Shown: in pieces, positions 24,900 through 32,815 of the stretch
How positions within the stretch are numbered: the stretch's first letter is position 1
Layout of the letters: each line of letters begins with the position of its first letter
Assembly: GCA_964517465.1 (NCBI GenBank)
Contig: CAZFEK010000001.1
Location: 1 to 64,000, forward strand
Length of the DNA: 64,000 nt
Direction of reading: 5' to 3'
From: JACPUX01 sp964517465
GTDB lineage: Bacteria > Pseudomonadota > Gammaproteobacteria > Burkholderiales > Casimicrobiaceae
Position numbers and translations under genes: made by a program
The notes under the pieces: model-generated
Told to the model about the DNA's origin: nothing
The model's database searches: none
The model's input: the letters and a program-made list of their open reading frames with translations, nothing else

Positions 24900-26969
24900 T
24901 CAGGCGTTGGGGCGGATCAGGATGTTGCCCATGGCATCGACCGTGCCATGGTGGCCAGGCAGGATGAGCGTGGTGGTGTCCATTTGCGACACGATCGCCG
25001 GGCCATCGAGGCGATTGCCCGCCAGGAGCTTGTGCCGGTCGAACACCCGCGCGGGCAGGGTCTTGCCGTCGGCATAGACGGTGGTCTCGGCGACCAGCGC
25101 CGCCCGCGCGTCGGCCGTCCCTTGCGCCAGGGCCTCGGCGCGCACTTTGGTCTCCGGGCCTTCGACCACGGCCCGCAGGTTCACCAGTTCTTCCTCGGCG
25201 TCGAGCGCAAAGGTGTAGAGCTGGGTGTGCATGCTCTCGAAGCGCTTGATCACGCCGGCCAAACCGCTGTGCGCAAACTCGGCCGGCGCGACGTCGATGG
25301 TCAGGCGCATGCCCTGGCCGCGGTAGCGCAGGTCGAGCTGGAAGTTCACCTGATGCTGTGCCTCGGGCACGCCCTCGGCGTTGAGCGAAGCGCGGGCGGT
25401 GTTGGTCAATTCTTCGAGCAGGCCGCGCACCTCGGCGTCGCTGGTGTCGGCAACGCGACGAATGAAAGTGCGCGAGGCTTCGTCGCGCAAGCGCGTGGTG
25501 GCGTCGCCGTAGGCGCACAGCACGCCCGGCGCCGGGGGAATGATCACCGGCCAACTGCCCAGGAGCTTGCCCAGCGCGTTGGCGTGCAGCGGCCCCGCGC
25601 CGCCAAATGCTACCAGGGCGAAGTCGCGCGGATCGAAACCCTGTTCGATGGACACTAGGCGCAAGGCGCCGAACATGTTCTCGTTGACGATGTTGACGAT
25701 GCCTTCGGCGGCGTCTTGCACCGCCTTGCCCAGGCTCTCCGCGACGGTGGCCACGGCCTTCTCGGCCAGCTCGCGGTCGATGCGCATGTCTCCGCCCAGC
25801 CTCGCGCTGGTGGGCAGATAGCCCAGCACCACGTTGGCATCGGTGACGGTGGGCTTTTGCCCGCCCTTGCCATAAGCGGCCGGGCCGGGATCGGCACCGG
25901 CGCTTTGCGGGCCGACGCGCAAGGCTTTGGTCAGTTCGGGCACATAGGCGATCGATCCGCCGCCGGCCCCGACCGTGCGCACGTCGATCGAGGGGGCACG
26001 CACGGTCACGTCGGCCACGCGCGTCTCGCGCCTCGTGCGCGCTACACCGGTTTCGATCAGCGCCACGTCAGTGGAGGTGCCGCCCATGTCGAAGGTCAAG
26101 AGATTCTTGAAACCCGACTCACGGGCGATCCACTGCGCCCCCGCCACGCCGCCGGCCGGACCGCTCATCAACAGATTGACCGGGTGCTTTTCCGCCGCCT
26201 CGACCGAGGCGAGGCCACCGTCGGAACGCAAGATGTGGAGCTTCACGCCGGGCATCTTTCCCGAGAGCTCGCGGTGCAGATTCTTCAAGTAGCGGGTGAG
26301 CACCGGGCGCACATAGGAATTGACCACCGTGGTCTCGGTGCGCTCGTATTCGTACATCTCCGGAATGACTTCCGATGAGATCGATACCGGCACGCCGGGC
26401 AATTGGTCCTGGGCGATCTCGCGCACCCTGCGCTCATGCGCGCCGTTGGCATAGGCGTTGACCAGGCAGACGGTCAGGGCTTCGACGCCCTGGTTTATGA
26501 GCGTCGCCAGGCTGCGCCGCAAAGCGGCCTCGTCGATCGCCTCAACGACTTCGCCGCTGGCGCTGATGCGCTCCCGCGCTTCGATGGTCAGTTCCAGGGG
26601 GGCCAAAAGCGGACGCTTGTTGTACACCACCCAGCCGCCCAGGCCGCCAGGCACGTAAGAGCGCGCGATTTGCAAGACTTGGCGGAAGCCCTGCGTCGTC
26701 ACCAGGCCGACCCGCGCGCCTTTACCTTCGAGCACGGCATTGGTGGCGACGGTGGTGCCGTGCATCACATGGGTGATGCGCTTGGGATCGAGTCCGTTCT
26801 GTTCGCAGATGCGGGCAATGCCGTTCAACACGCCGATCGAGGAATCCTGGGGCGTTGAGGGCACTTTGGCGGACAGAGTTTCGCCCGTGCTTTCATTGAT
26901 GAGCAAGAGGTCGGTGAACGTGCCTCCGACATCCACACCCAGGCGATAGCTGGGAGTCTGGCTGGCCAA
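24900..26969 (-). CDS. HyuA-type hydantoinase/oxoprolinase/ketone carboxylase subunit
   Basis: This protein of about 689 residues shows the ASKHA-type nucleotide site LGVDVGGTFTDLLL at the N terminus (about residues 10-22), FDMGGTSTDVALI near 290 and VAFGGAGPLHA near 460. It should supply the ATP-dependent phosphorylation for its HyuB partner. The first gene of operon III; the TTG at 26969 is preferred because GGAGGAG lies eight bases upstream and the sequence just after matches the family start, whereas the longer ATG frame to 27080 runs over the sigma-54 promoter. The leader is about 97 bases. No third small subunit, as seen in some acetone carboxylases, is adjacent. Confidence 0.92.
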   Translation of the reverse strand: MASQTPSYRLGVDVGGTFTDLLLINESTGETLSAKVPSTPQDSSIGVLNGIARICEQNGLDPKRITHVMHGTTVATNAVLEGKGARVGLVTTQGFRQVLQIARSYVPGGLGGWVVYNKRPLLAPLELTIEARERISASGEVVEAIDEAALRRSLATLINQGVEALTVCLVNAYANGAHERRVREIAQDQLPGVPVSISSEVIPEMYEYERTETTVVNSYVRPVLTRYLKNLHRELSGKMPGVKLHILRSDGGLASVEAAEKHPVNLLMSGPAGGVAGAQWIARESGFKNLLTFDMGGTSTDVALIETGVARTRRETRVADVTVRAPSIDVRTVGAGGGSIAYVPELTKALRVGPQSAGADPGPAAYGKGGQKPTVTDANVVLGYLPTSARLGGDMRIDRELAEKAVATVAESLGKAVQDAAEGIVNIVNENMFGALRLVSIEQGFDPRDFALVAFGGAGPLHANALGKLLGSWPVIIPPAPGVLCAYGDATTRLRDEASRTFIRRVADTSDAEVRGLLEELTNTARASLNAEGVPEAQHQVNFQLDLRYRGQGMRLTIDVAPAEFAHSGLAGVIKRFESMHTQLYTFALDAEEELVNLRAVVEGPETKVRAEALAQGTADARAALVAETTVYADGKTLPARVFDRHKLLAGNRLDGPAIVSQMDTTTLILPGHHGTVDAMGNILIRPNA

Positions 26970-27075
26970 GATGAGGTCTCCTCCGTGAGCAGGGTCCGAC
27001 CGGGGGGCGCGCGCGTCGCGCGTCCCACCGATACGCGCCGCGGCGGCTTCGCCGCGACCATTCGGGGAGGAGATC

Positions 27076-27091
27076 AGCAAAGGTCATGCCA
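27076..27091 (-). promoter_or_regulatory. sigma-54 (-24/-12) promoter of operon III
   Basis: The minus strand reads TGGCATGACCTTTGCT, with GG-N10-GC and both boxes at consensus. Predicted start near 27066. It lies in the 322-base gap (26970-27291) that contains no gene. Confidence 0.82.
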
Positions 27092-27184
27092 ACGCCCTGG
27101 CTGGACGGAAAGGCCCACGGGACGCGGCTTTCGCCGAAGAGCAAAAGAAAGCGCCGGACGCGAAGAAGACCACGGAAACGGACC

Positions 27185-27222
27185 TGAAACACTCAGCGCT
27201 CGCCTGAAACATGCGTGCAACA
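27185..27222 (-). promoter_or_regulatory. upstream activating sequence, TGTTNCA repeats, operon III
   Basis: On the minus strand TGTTGCA (27222-27216), TGTTTCA (27211-27205) and TGTTTCA (27191-27185) occur, with start-to-start distances 11 and 20, matching operon I. They lie about 119-156 bases upstream of the predicted start. The rest of the 26970-27291 gap shows a GC-rich inverted stretch near 27030-27060 and nothing else I can name. Confidence 0.62.
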
Positions 27223-27291
27223 GCGGCCAACCCGACCCTCGCCGAAGCGTATCTCCCGGCAAGGCCGGAAACGCCCGTCAGCGAGACAGTC

Positions 27292-28167
27292 TCAGCGCAG
27301 AACTGCCCAGAGCGCAACCAAACCGATACCCGCCTGCGCCAATCCGACCAGCAACCAGAAGGCGGCCATGCCCCATTGGCGCTCGGCCAGATAATGACGC
27401 ACCGAGCGCTGGTTGCTCCAGACCACCGCGACCATGCCCGCCGCCACGAGCAAGTACAGGAGTTTCCACAACCCGCGCCCAGCCGCAACCCAGCCGGGGC
27501 TGAATTCGAAATCGGCTAGCGCGAAGGCGATTACGGTCAGCACATACAAGGCCGCGAGGCCCAGCACCCAGGCGAGCACCCAGCGGTTCTTGGCCCGCGG
27601 CGCCAGCGCGTCGTGCCGCCGCGCCTCAAAATCGGCCAGCAGATGCGGCGCATGCGTCGCAAACGCTTCCCGCAACTGGCCTTCCTCGAACCACTGAGCA
27701 AAGCCATCGAGCGGAATGAAGCGACGCTCGGCGATCTCCGGCAGGTTGTGCGCCGAAACAATCGGTGCGCCATTGATACGCACGCCAGCCCAATTCCTCA
27801 GCCGCGCGGTGAACTTGCTCTGGTCGGGTGCCCTGAGCACCAAACCTTCCGCCCCGTCCCCCAGGCGCAGAGATTCGATTTGATCCCAAGCGAGGCTCAC
27901 TTCACCCGAGCCGATGATGCCTCGCAAAAAGACGCCTTTCCCGGAAATGACCACCACCGGACGCCGCAAAGCCCAGCCGAGGAACAGGACGAAAGGCAGC
28001 AGTATCGCGGCAACGATACCGCCCGCAGTGAGCAGCGCCGCGTCGTCAGCCAGCGCGCCGCCCAGAATCAAGGCCGCGGGCAAACCGAGAAAGAAGGCGA
28101 TACCCGCGTACAAGGGCCAGCGGCGCCTGCGAGCAAGTGGAAAACGGTAATCCTGGGGTTTGGACAT
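27292..28167 (-). CDS. membrane protein of unknown function with a central soluble domain
   Basis: This 291-residue protein has two N-terminal hydrophobic segments (LYAGIAFFLGLPAALILGG and LLTAGGIVAAILLPFVLFLGWAL), a soluble middle part (about 75-190) with ISGKGVFLRGIIGSGEVSLAWDQIESLRL, which looks like a PH-like barrel, and two or three C-terminal helices. No catalytic motif is seen. It is separated from operon III by the activating sequences and probably not part of it. Start at the ATG at 28167. Confidence 0.72.
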   Translation of the reverse strand: MSKPQDYRFPLARRRRWPLYAGIAFFLGLPAALILGGALADDAALLTAGGIVAAILLPFVLFLGWALRRPVVVISGKGVFLRGIIGSGEVSLAWDQIESLRLGDGAEGLVLRAPDQSKFTARLRNWAGVRINGAPIVSAHNLPEIAERRFIPLDGFAQWFEEGQLREAFATHAPHLLADFEARRHDALAPRAKNRWVLAWVLGLAALYVLTVIAFALADFEFSPGWVAAGRGLWKLLYLLVAAGMVAVVWSNQRSVRHYLAERQWGMAAFWLLVGLAQAGIGLVALWAVLR

Positions 28168-28396
28168 GGAGCGCGCTCGACCCGGGCGGCCAGAAGCACA
28201 TGATGCCCATCATCGAGCGCTGCCGCAATGCGGCCCGGCGCGGTGCGCACCTCGTGGCCCCGGCGGCCCCGGTCCTCTTCGCGCGCGCTCGCTCTGCAAA
28301 GCGCAAGCGACAACCCCGGGCGCGGCGCCGATGGCGACCCGCAGTCTGGCCGAGCCCTTGCCCGCCCGAGGCGGCTAGCTTCGCGGCTGCGGCCTT

Positions 28397-29137
28397 TCAG
28401 CGCTGCCCGGCATTCATGGCCGCGACACACTCCTTGAACTGCTCCCCGGCGCCCGCACCGGTGAGGGTGCAACCGCCGCTTGCGCTGGCCTGGGAGCGCG
28501 CGGTCGGCGCAATGCCGGTCGTGGCCGCCGGACGCGAGCCGGCACCGCCGGGAGCGGCGCTGGAAACGGGGGGTGCAGCGGGCACTTCGGTGCCGCGATT
28601 TCGCAGCAGATTGGTCAACTGCTGAATGCGCGCTTGATCGGACTGGCGCATAGATTTCATCGCGGCAAGGTCTTCTTTCAGCGTGCTGATCGCGCGCTGG
28701 GCATCGGCAATCTTCTTTTCCGCGGCTTTGGCTTCTTTCACCGCCGCGGCGGTGAGTTTGTCATTGGCTTCTATGGTGCTCTCGAAGTACCAATAGGCCA
28801 GGCTCGCCGCGCCTCCCACACCCAGGAAAAACATCAGCGCAAGGCCGCTGAACAGCCAGGCTTTGCTGCGTTTCTTCGGCGGTGGAATTCCCGGAGCCGC
28901 GGCTGCCACTTCGGCGCTCGGATCGCGGCGCATAGGGTCACGCCGAGCACGCGGGGCGTCCTCGCTGGCTTCTTCGTCCGGGCCAGGACCCGCGTAGATC
29001 TTGCGCGAGCTCTTGAGCAAAGCGCCAAACCAGGCGACCAGCCGGTCGCGCAGCCAGTGGCGCAAGTGCTGACCCAAACTTTCCGTTACTGCTGCCCGGG
29101 CAACGTTCTGCCCGGGCCTTTCTGCTAAAACTCCCAT
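28397..29137 (-). CDS. single-pass membrane protein with coiled coil, function unknown
   Basis: This encodes 246 residues: a basic, low-complexity N-terminal part, a transmembrane helix at about 115-138 (AWLFSGLALMFFLGVGGAASLAYWYF), a predicted coiled coil (NDKLTAAAVKEAKAAEKKIA and beyond, about 145-195), an Ala/Pro linker and a final domain with two cysteines (GGCTLTGAGAGEQFKECVAAMN). The charge and single helix suggest the C-terminal part is in the periplasm. GGAGG four bases upstream supports the ATG at 29137. The 229-base stretch between this gene and 28167 shows no gene or clear signal. Confidence 0.72.
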   Translation of the reverse strand: MGVLAERPGQNVARAAVTESLGQHLRHWLRDRLVAWFGALLKSSRKIYAGPGPDEEASEDAPRARRDPMRRDPSAEVAAAAPGIPPPKKRSKAWLFSGLALMFFLGVGGAASLAYWYFESTIEANDKLTAAAVKEAKAAEKKIADAQRAISTLKEDLAAMKSMRQSDQARIQQLTNLLRNRGTEVPAAPPVSSAAPGGAGSRPAATTGIAPTARSQASASGGCTLTGAGAGEQFKECVAAMNAGQR

Positions 29138-29274
29138 GACCCCTCCGTCACGGTGGCGCTTCGACAATTACGTTAACGGCAGCTTGGTTAAGAGCTTTAG
29201 CGAGCCCTCGCACTCCGGGAGATCGTGGCCTGACCTGGGTCAAATTTGTGCGCCTCGCGAGAGTACAATGCGCC

Positions 29275-31263
29275 ATGGTTTCCGACGACCTTGCTGCGTT
29301 TTTTGGTTCCGAAGGGGTGCTCGCTCGCAAGGTGCCCGGCTACCGCTTTCGCACCCAGCAGCTCGAAATGGCGCAAGCAGTCGCCCGCTGCATCGAGGAA
29401 CGGGGGGCGCTGCTCGCCGAAGCCGGCACCGGCACCGGCAAGACCTTCGCTTACCTCGTCCCGGCGTTGCTTTCGGGCGGTCGGGTCATCCTCTCGACAG
29501 GAACCAAAACCTTGCAGGACCAGCTTTTCGAGCGCGACTTGCCCCTGGTGCGCGATGCGCTGGGCGTACCCGTTGCGGTTGCGCTGCTCAAGGGCCGCGC
29601 CAACTATGTCTGCCATCACCACTTGGAGCGCACCGCCAGCGAGGGGCGCCTCGCCAGCCGCCAAGACGTGCGGTGGCTGCACCAGATTCAATCCTTCGCT
29701 CGCGGCAGCGCCACAGGCGACAAAGCGCAACTGACCTCGGTGCCTGAGACCGCAGGCGTTTGGGCCGCGGTAACCTCGACCCGGGAGAACTGCCTCGGTT
29801 CAGATTGCCCCAACTACCGCGAGTGCTTTGTCATGAACGCGCGGCGCGAGGCGCTGGCCGCCGACGTCGTGGTCGTGAACCACCATCTCTTCTTTGCCGA
29901 CCTGATGTTGCGCGATGAAGGCGTCTCCGAGCTCCTGCCCCACTGCAACACGGTGATCTTCGACGAGGCGCACCAATTGCCCGAGACTGCGACGCTTTTT
30001 TTTGGCGAGCAGATCGGCGCCGGCCAGCTCGCCGAGCTTGCCCGCGACAGCGAGGCCGCGGCGCGCACTGGCGCCATCGACGCCCTTGACCTGGTCAGCG
30101 CGGCGGATTCGCTGGCCTTGGAAGCCAAGCGCTTTCGCTTGGCGCTGGGCACATCGGCGGCGCGCTATGCGCGGGAGGCGGTCGAAGCCAAGGACGAAAT
30201 GAGCGTTGCGCTGCACGATCTCAGCGCCCGGCTGCAGGGTTTGCGCGAAGAATTGCAAGTGCATGGGGAGCGCAGCGAAGATTTGGAAAATTGCCTTCTG
30301 CGCGCCAATGAGTTCGCGGGCAGGCTCGCCCGCTGGCGTGATCCCGAAGCTTTCGAGTGGGTGCGCTGGATCGAGGTCAGCCAAAGCGGATGGGTAATGC
30401 AGGCGGCGCCGCTATCGGTGGCCAAGATCTTCCGCGACCAGGTGGAGGCGAGCGGCCGGGCCTGGATCTTCACCTCGGCCACCTTGGCGGTAAACGGCGA
30501 TTTCTCGCACTACCAGGGCCAAATGGGCTTGGAGAGCGCGCATGCCGCGTGCTGGGACAGCCCTTACGACTATGGGCAGCAAGCGCTGCTTTGTGTGCCG
30601 CGCGGGCTGCCCGCGCCCAATGAGTCGCGGCACACCGAAGCCGTGGTCGAAGCGGCCCTGCCGGTGCTGCGCGCGGCCGGCGGGCGGGCTTTTTTGCTCT
30701 TCACTACGCTCCGAGCACTCGATCGCGCTCGCGATCTGGTCGCCGAAGCCTTTGCCCGGGAAGGTCTGGATTTCCCGCTCCTGGCTCAGGGCGAAGGCTC
30801 GCGCACCGAACTTCTGGACCGGTTTCGCGACTTGGGCAACGCCGTGCTGCTGGGGAGCCAGAGTTTCTGGGAAGGAGTGGACGTGCGCGGCGACGCGCTG
30901 TCGCTGGTGGTGATCGACAAGCTGCCTTTCGCGCCGCCCGATGACCCGGTGCTCGCGGCGCGCTTGGCGGAAATCGAACGCGCCGGCGGCAACGGATTCA
31001 TGAGCTTTCAAGTGCCCGCCGCGGCCATCGCTCTCAAGCAAGGCGCGGGACGTTTGATACGCTCGGAAACCGATCGCGGGGTGTTGATGATTTGCGATCC
31101 GCGCCTGGTGGACAAGCCCTATGGCAAGCGGCTTTGGCGCAGCCTGCCGCCGATGCGCCGCAGTCGCGAGTTAGCCGATGCGATCGCGTTTTTCGCCGCT
31201 CACCAGAATTTCCACCAAGGCTTGTCTTCCGACTTGGCCGGGGCGGATGCGACGCTCACGTAG
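29275..31263 (+). CDS. DinG/YoaA-family iron-sulfur DNA helicase
   Basis: This 662-residue superfamily 2 helicase has Walker A AGTGTGKT (about 50-57), four cysteines at about 113, 173, 178 and 184 (NYVC, ENCLGSDC, RECFV) that should bind a 4Fe-4S cluster as in XPD/DinG, and DEAH at 230-233. The C-terminal motif GAGRLIRSETDRGVL is also typical. It unwinds DNA, probably in replication-fork repair. The ATG at 29275 is six bases after TACAAT, so the message may be leaderless. Its 3' end overlaps the convergent bamD by 64 bases. Confidence 0.92.
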   Translation: MVSDDLAAFFGSEGVLARKVPGYRFRTQQLEMAQAVARCIEERGALLAEAGTGTGKTFAYLVPALLSGGRVILSTGTKTLQDQLFERDLPLVRDALGVPVAVALLKGRANYVCHHHLERTASEGRLASRQDVRWLHQIQSFARGSATGDKAQLTSVPETAGVWAAVTSTRENCLGSDCPNYRECFVMNARREALAADVVVVNHHLFFADLMLRDEGVSELLPHCNTVIFDEAHQLPETATLFFGEQIGAGQLAELARDSEAAARTGAIDALDLVSAADSLALEAKRFRLALGTSAARYAREAVEAKDEMSVALHDLSARLQGLREELQVHGERSEDLENCLLRANEFAGRLARWRDPEAFEWVRWIEVSQSGWVMQAAPLSVAKIFRDQVEASGRAWIFTSATLAVNGDFSHYQGQMGLESAHAACWDSPYDYGQQALLCVPRGLPAPNESRHTEAVVEAALPVLRAAGGRAFLLFTTLRALDRARDLVAEAFAREGLDFPLLAQGEGSRTELLDRFRDLGNAVLLGSQSFWEGVDVRGDALSLVVIDKLPFAPPDDPVLAARLAEIERAGGNGFMSFQVPAAAIALKQGAGRLIRSETDRGVLMICDPRLVDKPYGKRLWRSLPPMRRSRELADAIAFFAAHQNFHQGLSSDLAGADATLT

Positions 31264-32075
31264 CGCTCTTCGTTCGAAGCCCAGAATTTCCACCACGAGG
31301 GCCTTTCCAGCTTGCCGGTGAGATAGGAATTCTGCGGAAAGTTCGCGGCAATGATCCGGCGGGTATCGTCGCGCAGCGCGTCCAATTTCAAAGCGTCGTA
31401 GCTGCGGGCAAGGATGACCAGCGCTTCTTCCGTGGCGGGGGTCTGCGCATAGGCGGTGAGCGCGTATTGCGCTCGATTCGCGGCCGCAACGAAGGCCTGG
31501 CGGTTGAAATAGTAGCGCGCGGCATGAACCTCGTGCGCGGCAAGGGAATTGACCAGATAAGCCATGCGCACCTGGGCGTCCCGTGCGTAGCGGCTTTCCG
31601 GGAACTTGGTCACCAGCTCGCGGAAAGTGGCATAAGACTCGCGCGCCGACTTCGGGTCGCGTTCGGACATGTCCTGGTCGGCAATGGCGCCGAGGAAGCC
31701 CAAGTCTTCGTTGAAGTTGGCCAGCCCCTTGAGATAGTACATATAGTCGACGCTGGGATGATCGGGGTGGAGCTTGATGAAACGGTCTGCCGCCGCGATC
31801 GCCAGCGCCGGTTCTCCGAGCTTGTACTGCGCGTAGGCGCCTTCGATGATCGCCTGTTGCGCATGCCGCCCGTAGGGATAGCGTCCTTCCAGCGTTTCGA
31901 AGAGTTTGACCGCGCGGTTATAATCCCCTTCGACCAAGGCCTCATGCCCCTTGCGATACATCTTCTCCGCATTCCAGCCGGCGGTTTCATCTTTCACCTC
32001 GGAAAACAGGCTGCACCCCGTGGCCAGGAGCGCCAGCAGGGCGGCAAAACTCAGTGACAGCGCGCGACGATACAT
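31200..32075 (-). CDS. bamD: outer-membrane assembly lipoprotein BamD
   Basis: This 291-residue lipoprotein has a lipobox LATGC with the acylated cysteine at residue 21, followed by TPR-like repeats: KMYRKGHEALVEGDYNRAVKLFETLEGRYPYGRHAQQAIIEGAYAQY-type spacing and SRYARDAQVRMAYLVNSLAAHEVHAARYY. It is the essential partner of BamA in barrel insertion. The C terminus is long and holds WWKFW twice (about 262 and 287). The last 64 bases overlap the helicase gene on the other strand. The ATG at 32075 is preceded by TATAAT at 32103-32108 on the minus strand. Confidence 0.94.
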   Translation of the reverse strand: MYRRALSLSFAALLALLATGCSLFSEVKDETAGWNAEKMYRKGHEALVEGDYNRAVKLFETLEGRYPYGRHAQQAIIEGAYAQYKLGEPALAIAAADRFIKLHPDHPSVDYMYYLKGLANFNEDLGFLGAIADQDMSERDPKSARESYATFRELVTKFPESRYARDAQVRMAYLVNSLAAHEVHAARYYFNRQAFVAAANRAQYALTAYAQTPATEEALVILARSYDALKLDALRDDTRRIIAANFPQNSYLTGKLERPSWWKFWASNEERYVSVASAPAKSEDKPWWKFW

Positions 32076-32102
32076 CGATGAGTCCCAAAATTCGGTCGGG
32101 CG

Positions 32103-32108
32103 ATTATA
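32103..32108 (-). promoter_or_regulatory. -10 box of bamD
   Basis: The minus strand carries TATAAT, giving a predicted leader of about 20 bases to the bamD ATG. The place where the -35 box should be (about 32126-32131) is already the GC-rich start of the repeat array and shows no TTGACA-like sequence. Confidence 0.55.
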
Positions 32109-32129
32109 CCGTAAGGGTGCCCCCCGCCC

Positions 32130-32815
32130 CCGCAGGGCCGTCCCAAGGGGGCGAAAGCCCAACGCCGGAGCGGGCGAAGCCCGCGAAGCGCACTCACCCC
32201 CTTCCCCGGGAAGGGGGCCGGGGGGAAGGTTCCATTCCGCCCGCAGGGCCGTCCCAAGGGGGCGAAAGCCCGACGCCGGAGCGGGCGAAGCCCGCGAAGC
32301 GCACTCACCCCCTTCCCCGGGAAGGGGGCCGGGGGGAAGGTTCCATTCCGCCCGCAGGGCCGTCCCAAGGGGGCGAAAGCCCGACGCCGGAGCGGGCGAA
32401 GCCCGCGAAGCGCACTCACCCCCTTCCCCGGGAAGGGGGCCGGGGGGAAGGTTCCATTCCGCCCGCAGGGCCGTCCCAAGGGGGCGAAAGCCCGACGCCG
32501 GAGCGGGCGAAGCCCGCGAAGCGAACTCACCCCCTTCCCCGGGAAGGGGGCCGGGGGGACGGTTCCATTCCGCCCGCAGGGCCGTCCCAAGGGGGCGAAA
32601 GCCCAACGCCGGAGCGGGCGAAGCCCGCGAAGCGCACTCACCCCCTTCCCCGGGAAGGGGNNNNNNNNNNNNNNNNNNNNNNNNNNNNNNNNNNNNNNNN
32701 NNNNNNNNNNNNNNNNNNNNNNNNNNNNNNNNNNNNNNNNNNNNNNNNNNNNNNNNNNNNCCCGCGAAGCGCACTCACCCCCTTCCCCGGGAAGGGGGCC
32801 GGGGGGAAGGTTCCA
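32130..32815. repeat. 111-bp tandem repeat array between bamD and rluD
   Basis: Five units start at 32131, 32242, 32353, 32464 and 32575, exactly 111 bases apart, then an N run, then the end of one more unit (32761-32815). Each unit holds a CCCCTTCCCCGGGAAGGGG-type palindrome and a second stem GCGGGC/GCCCGC. Units differ at few positions: units 1 and 5 have CCCAACGCC where 2-4 have CCCGACGCC, and unit 4 has two private changes. Because 111 is a multiple of three, open frames run through it on both strands; these are not genes. Confidence 0.93.
32661..32760. other. assembly gap (100 N) inside the repeat array
   Basis: The run of exactly 100 N is a placeholder. If the array is regular, the flanking unit phases require a true gap of 74 bases plus a whole number of 111-base units, so 100 cannot be the real length. 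Confidence 0.97.

Noticed and set aside
32130..32815. Array considered as a CRISPR
   Set aside because: Units are contiguous near-identical 111-base copies with no unique spacers and no cas genes nearby.
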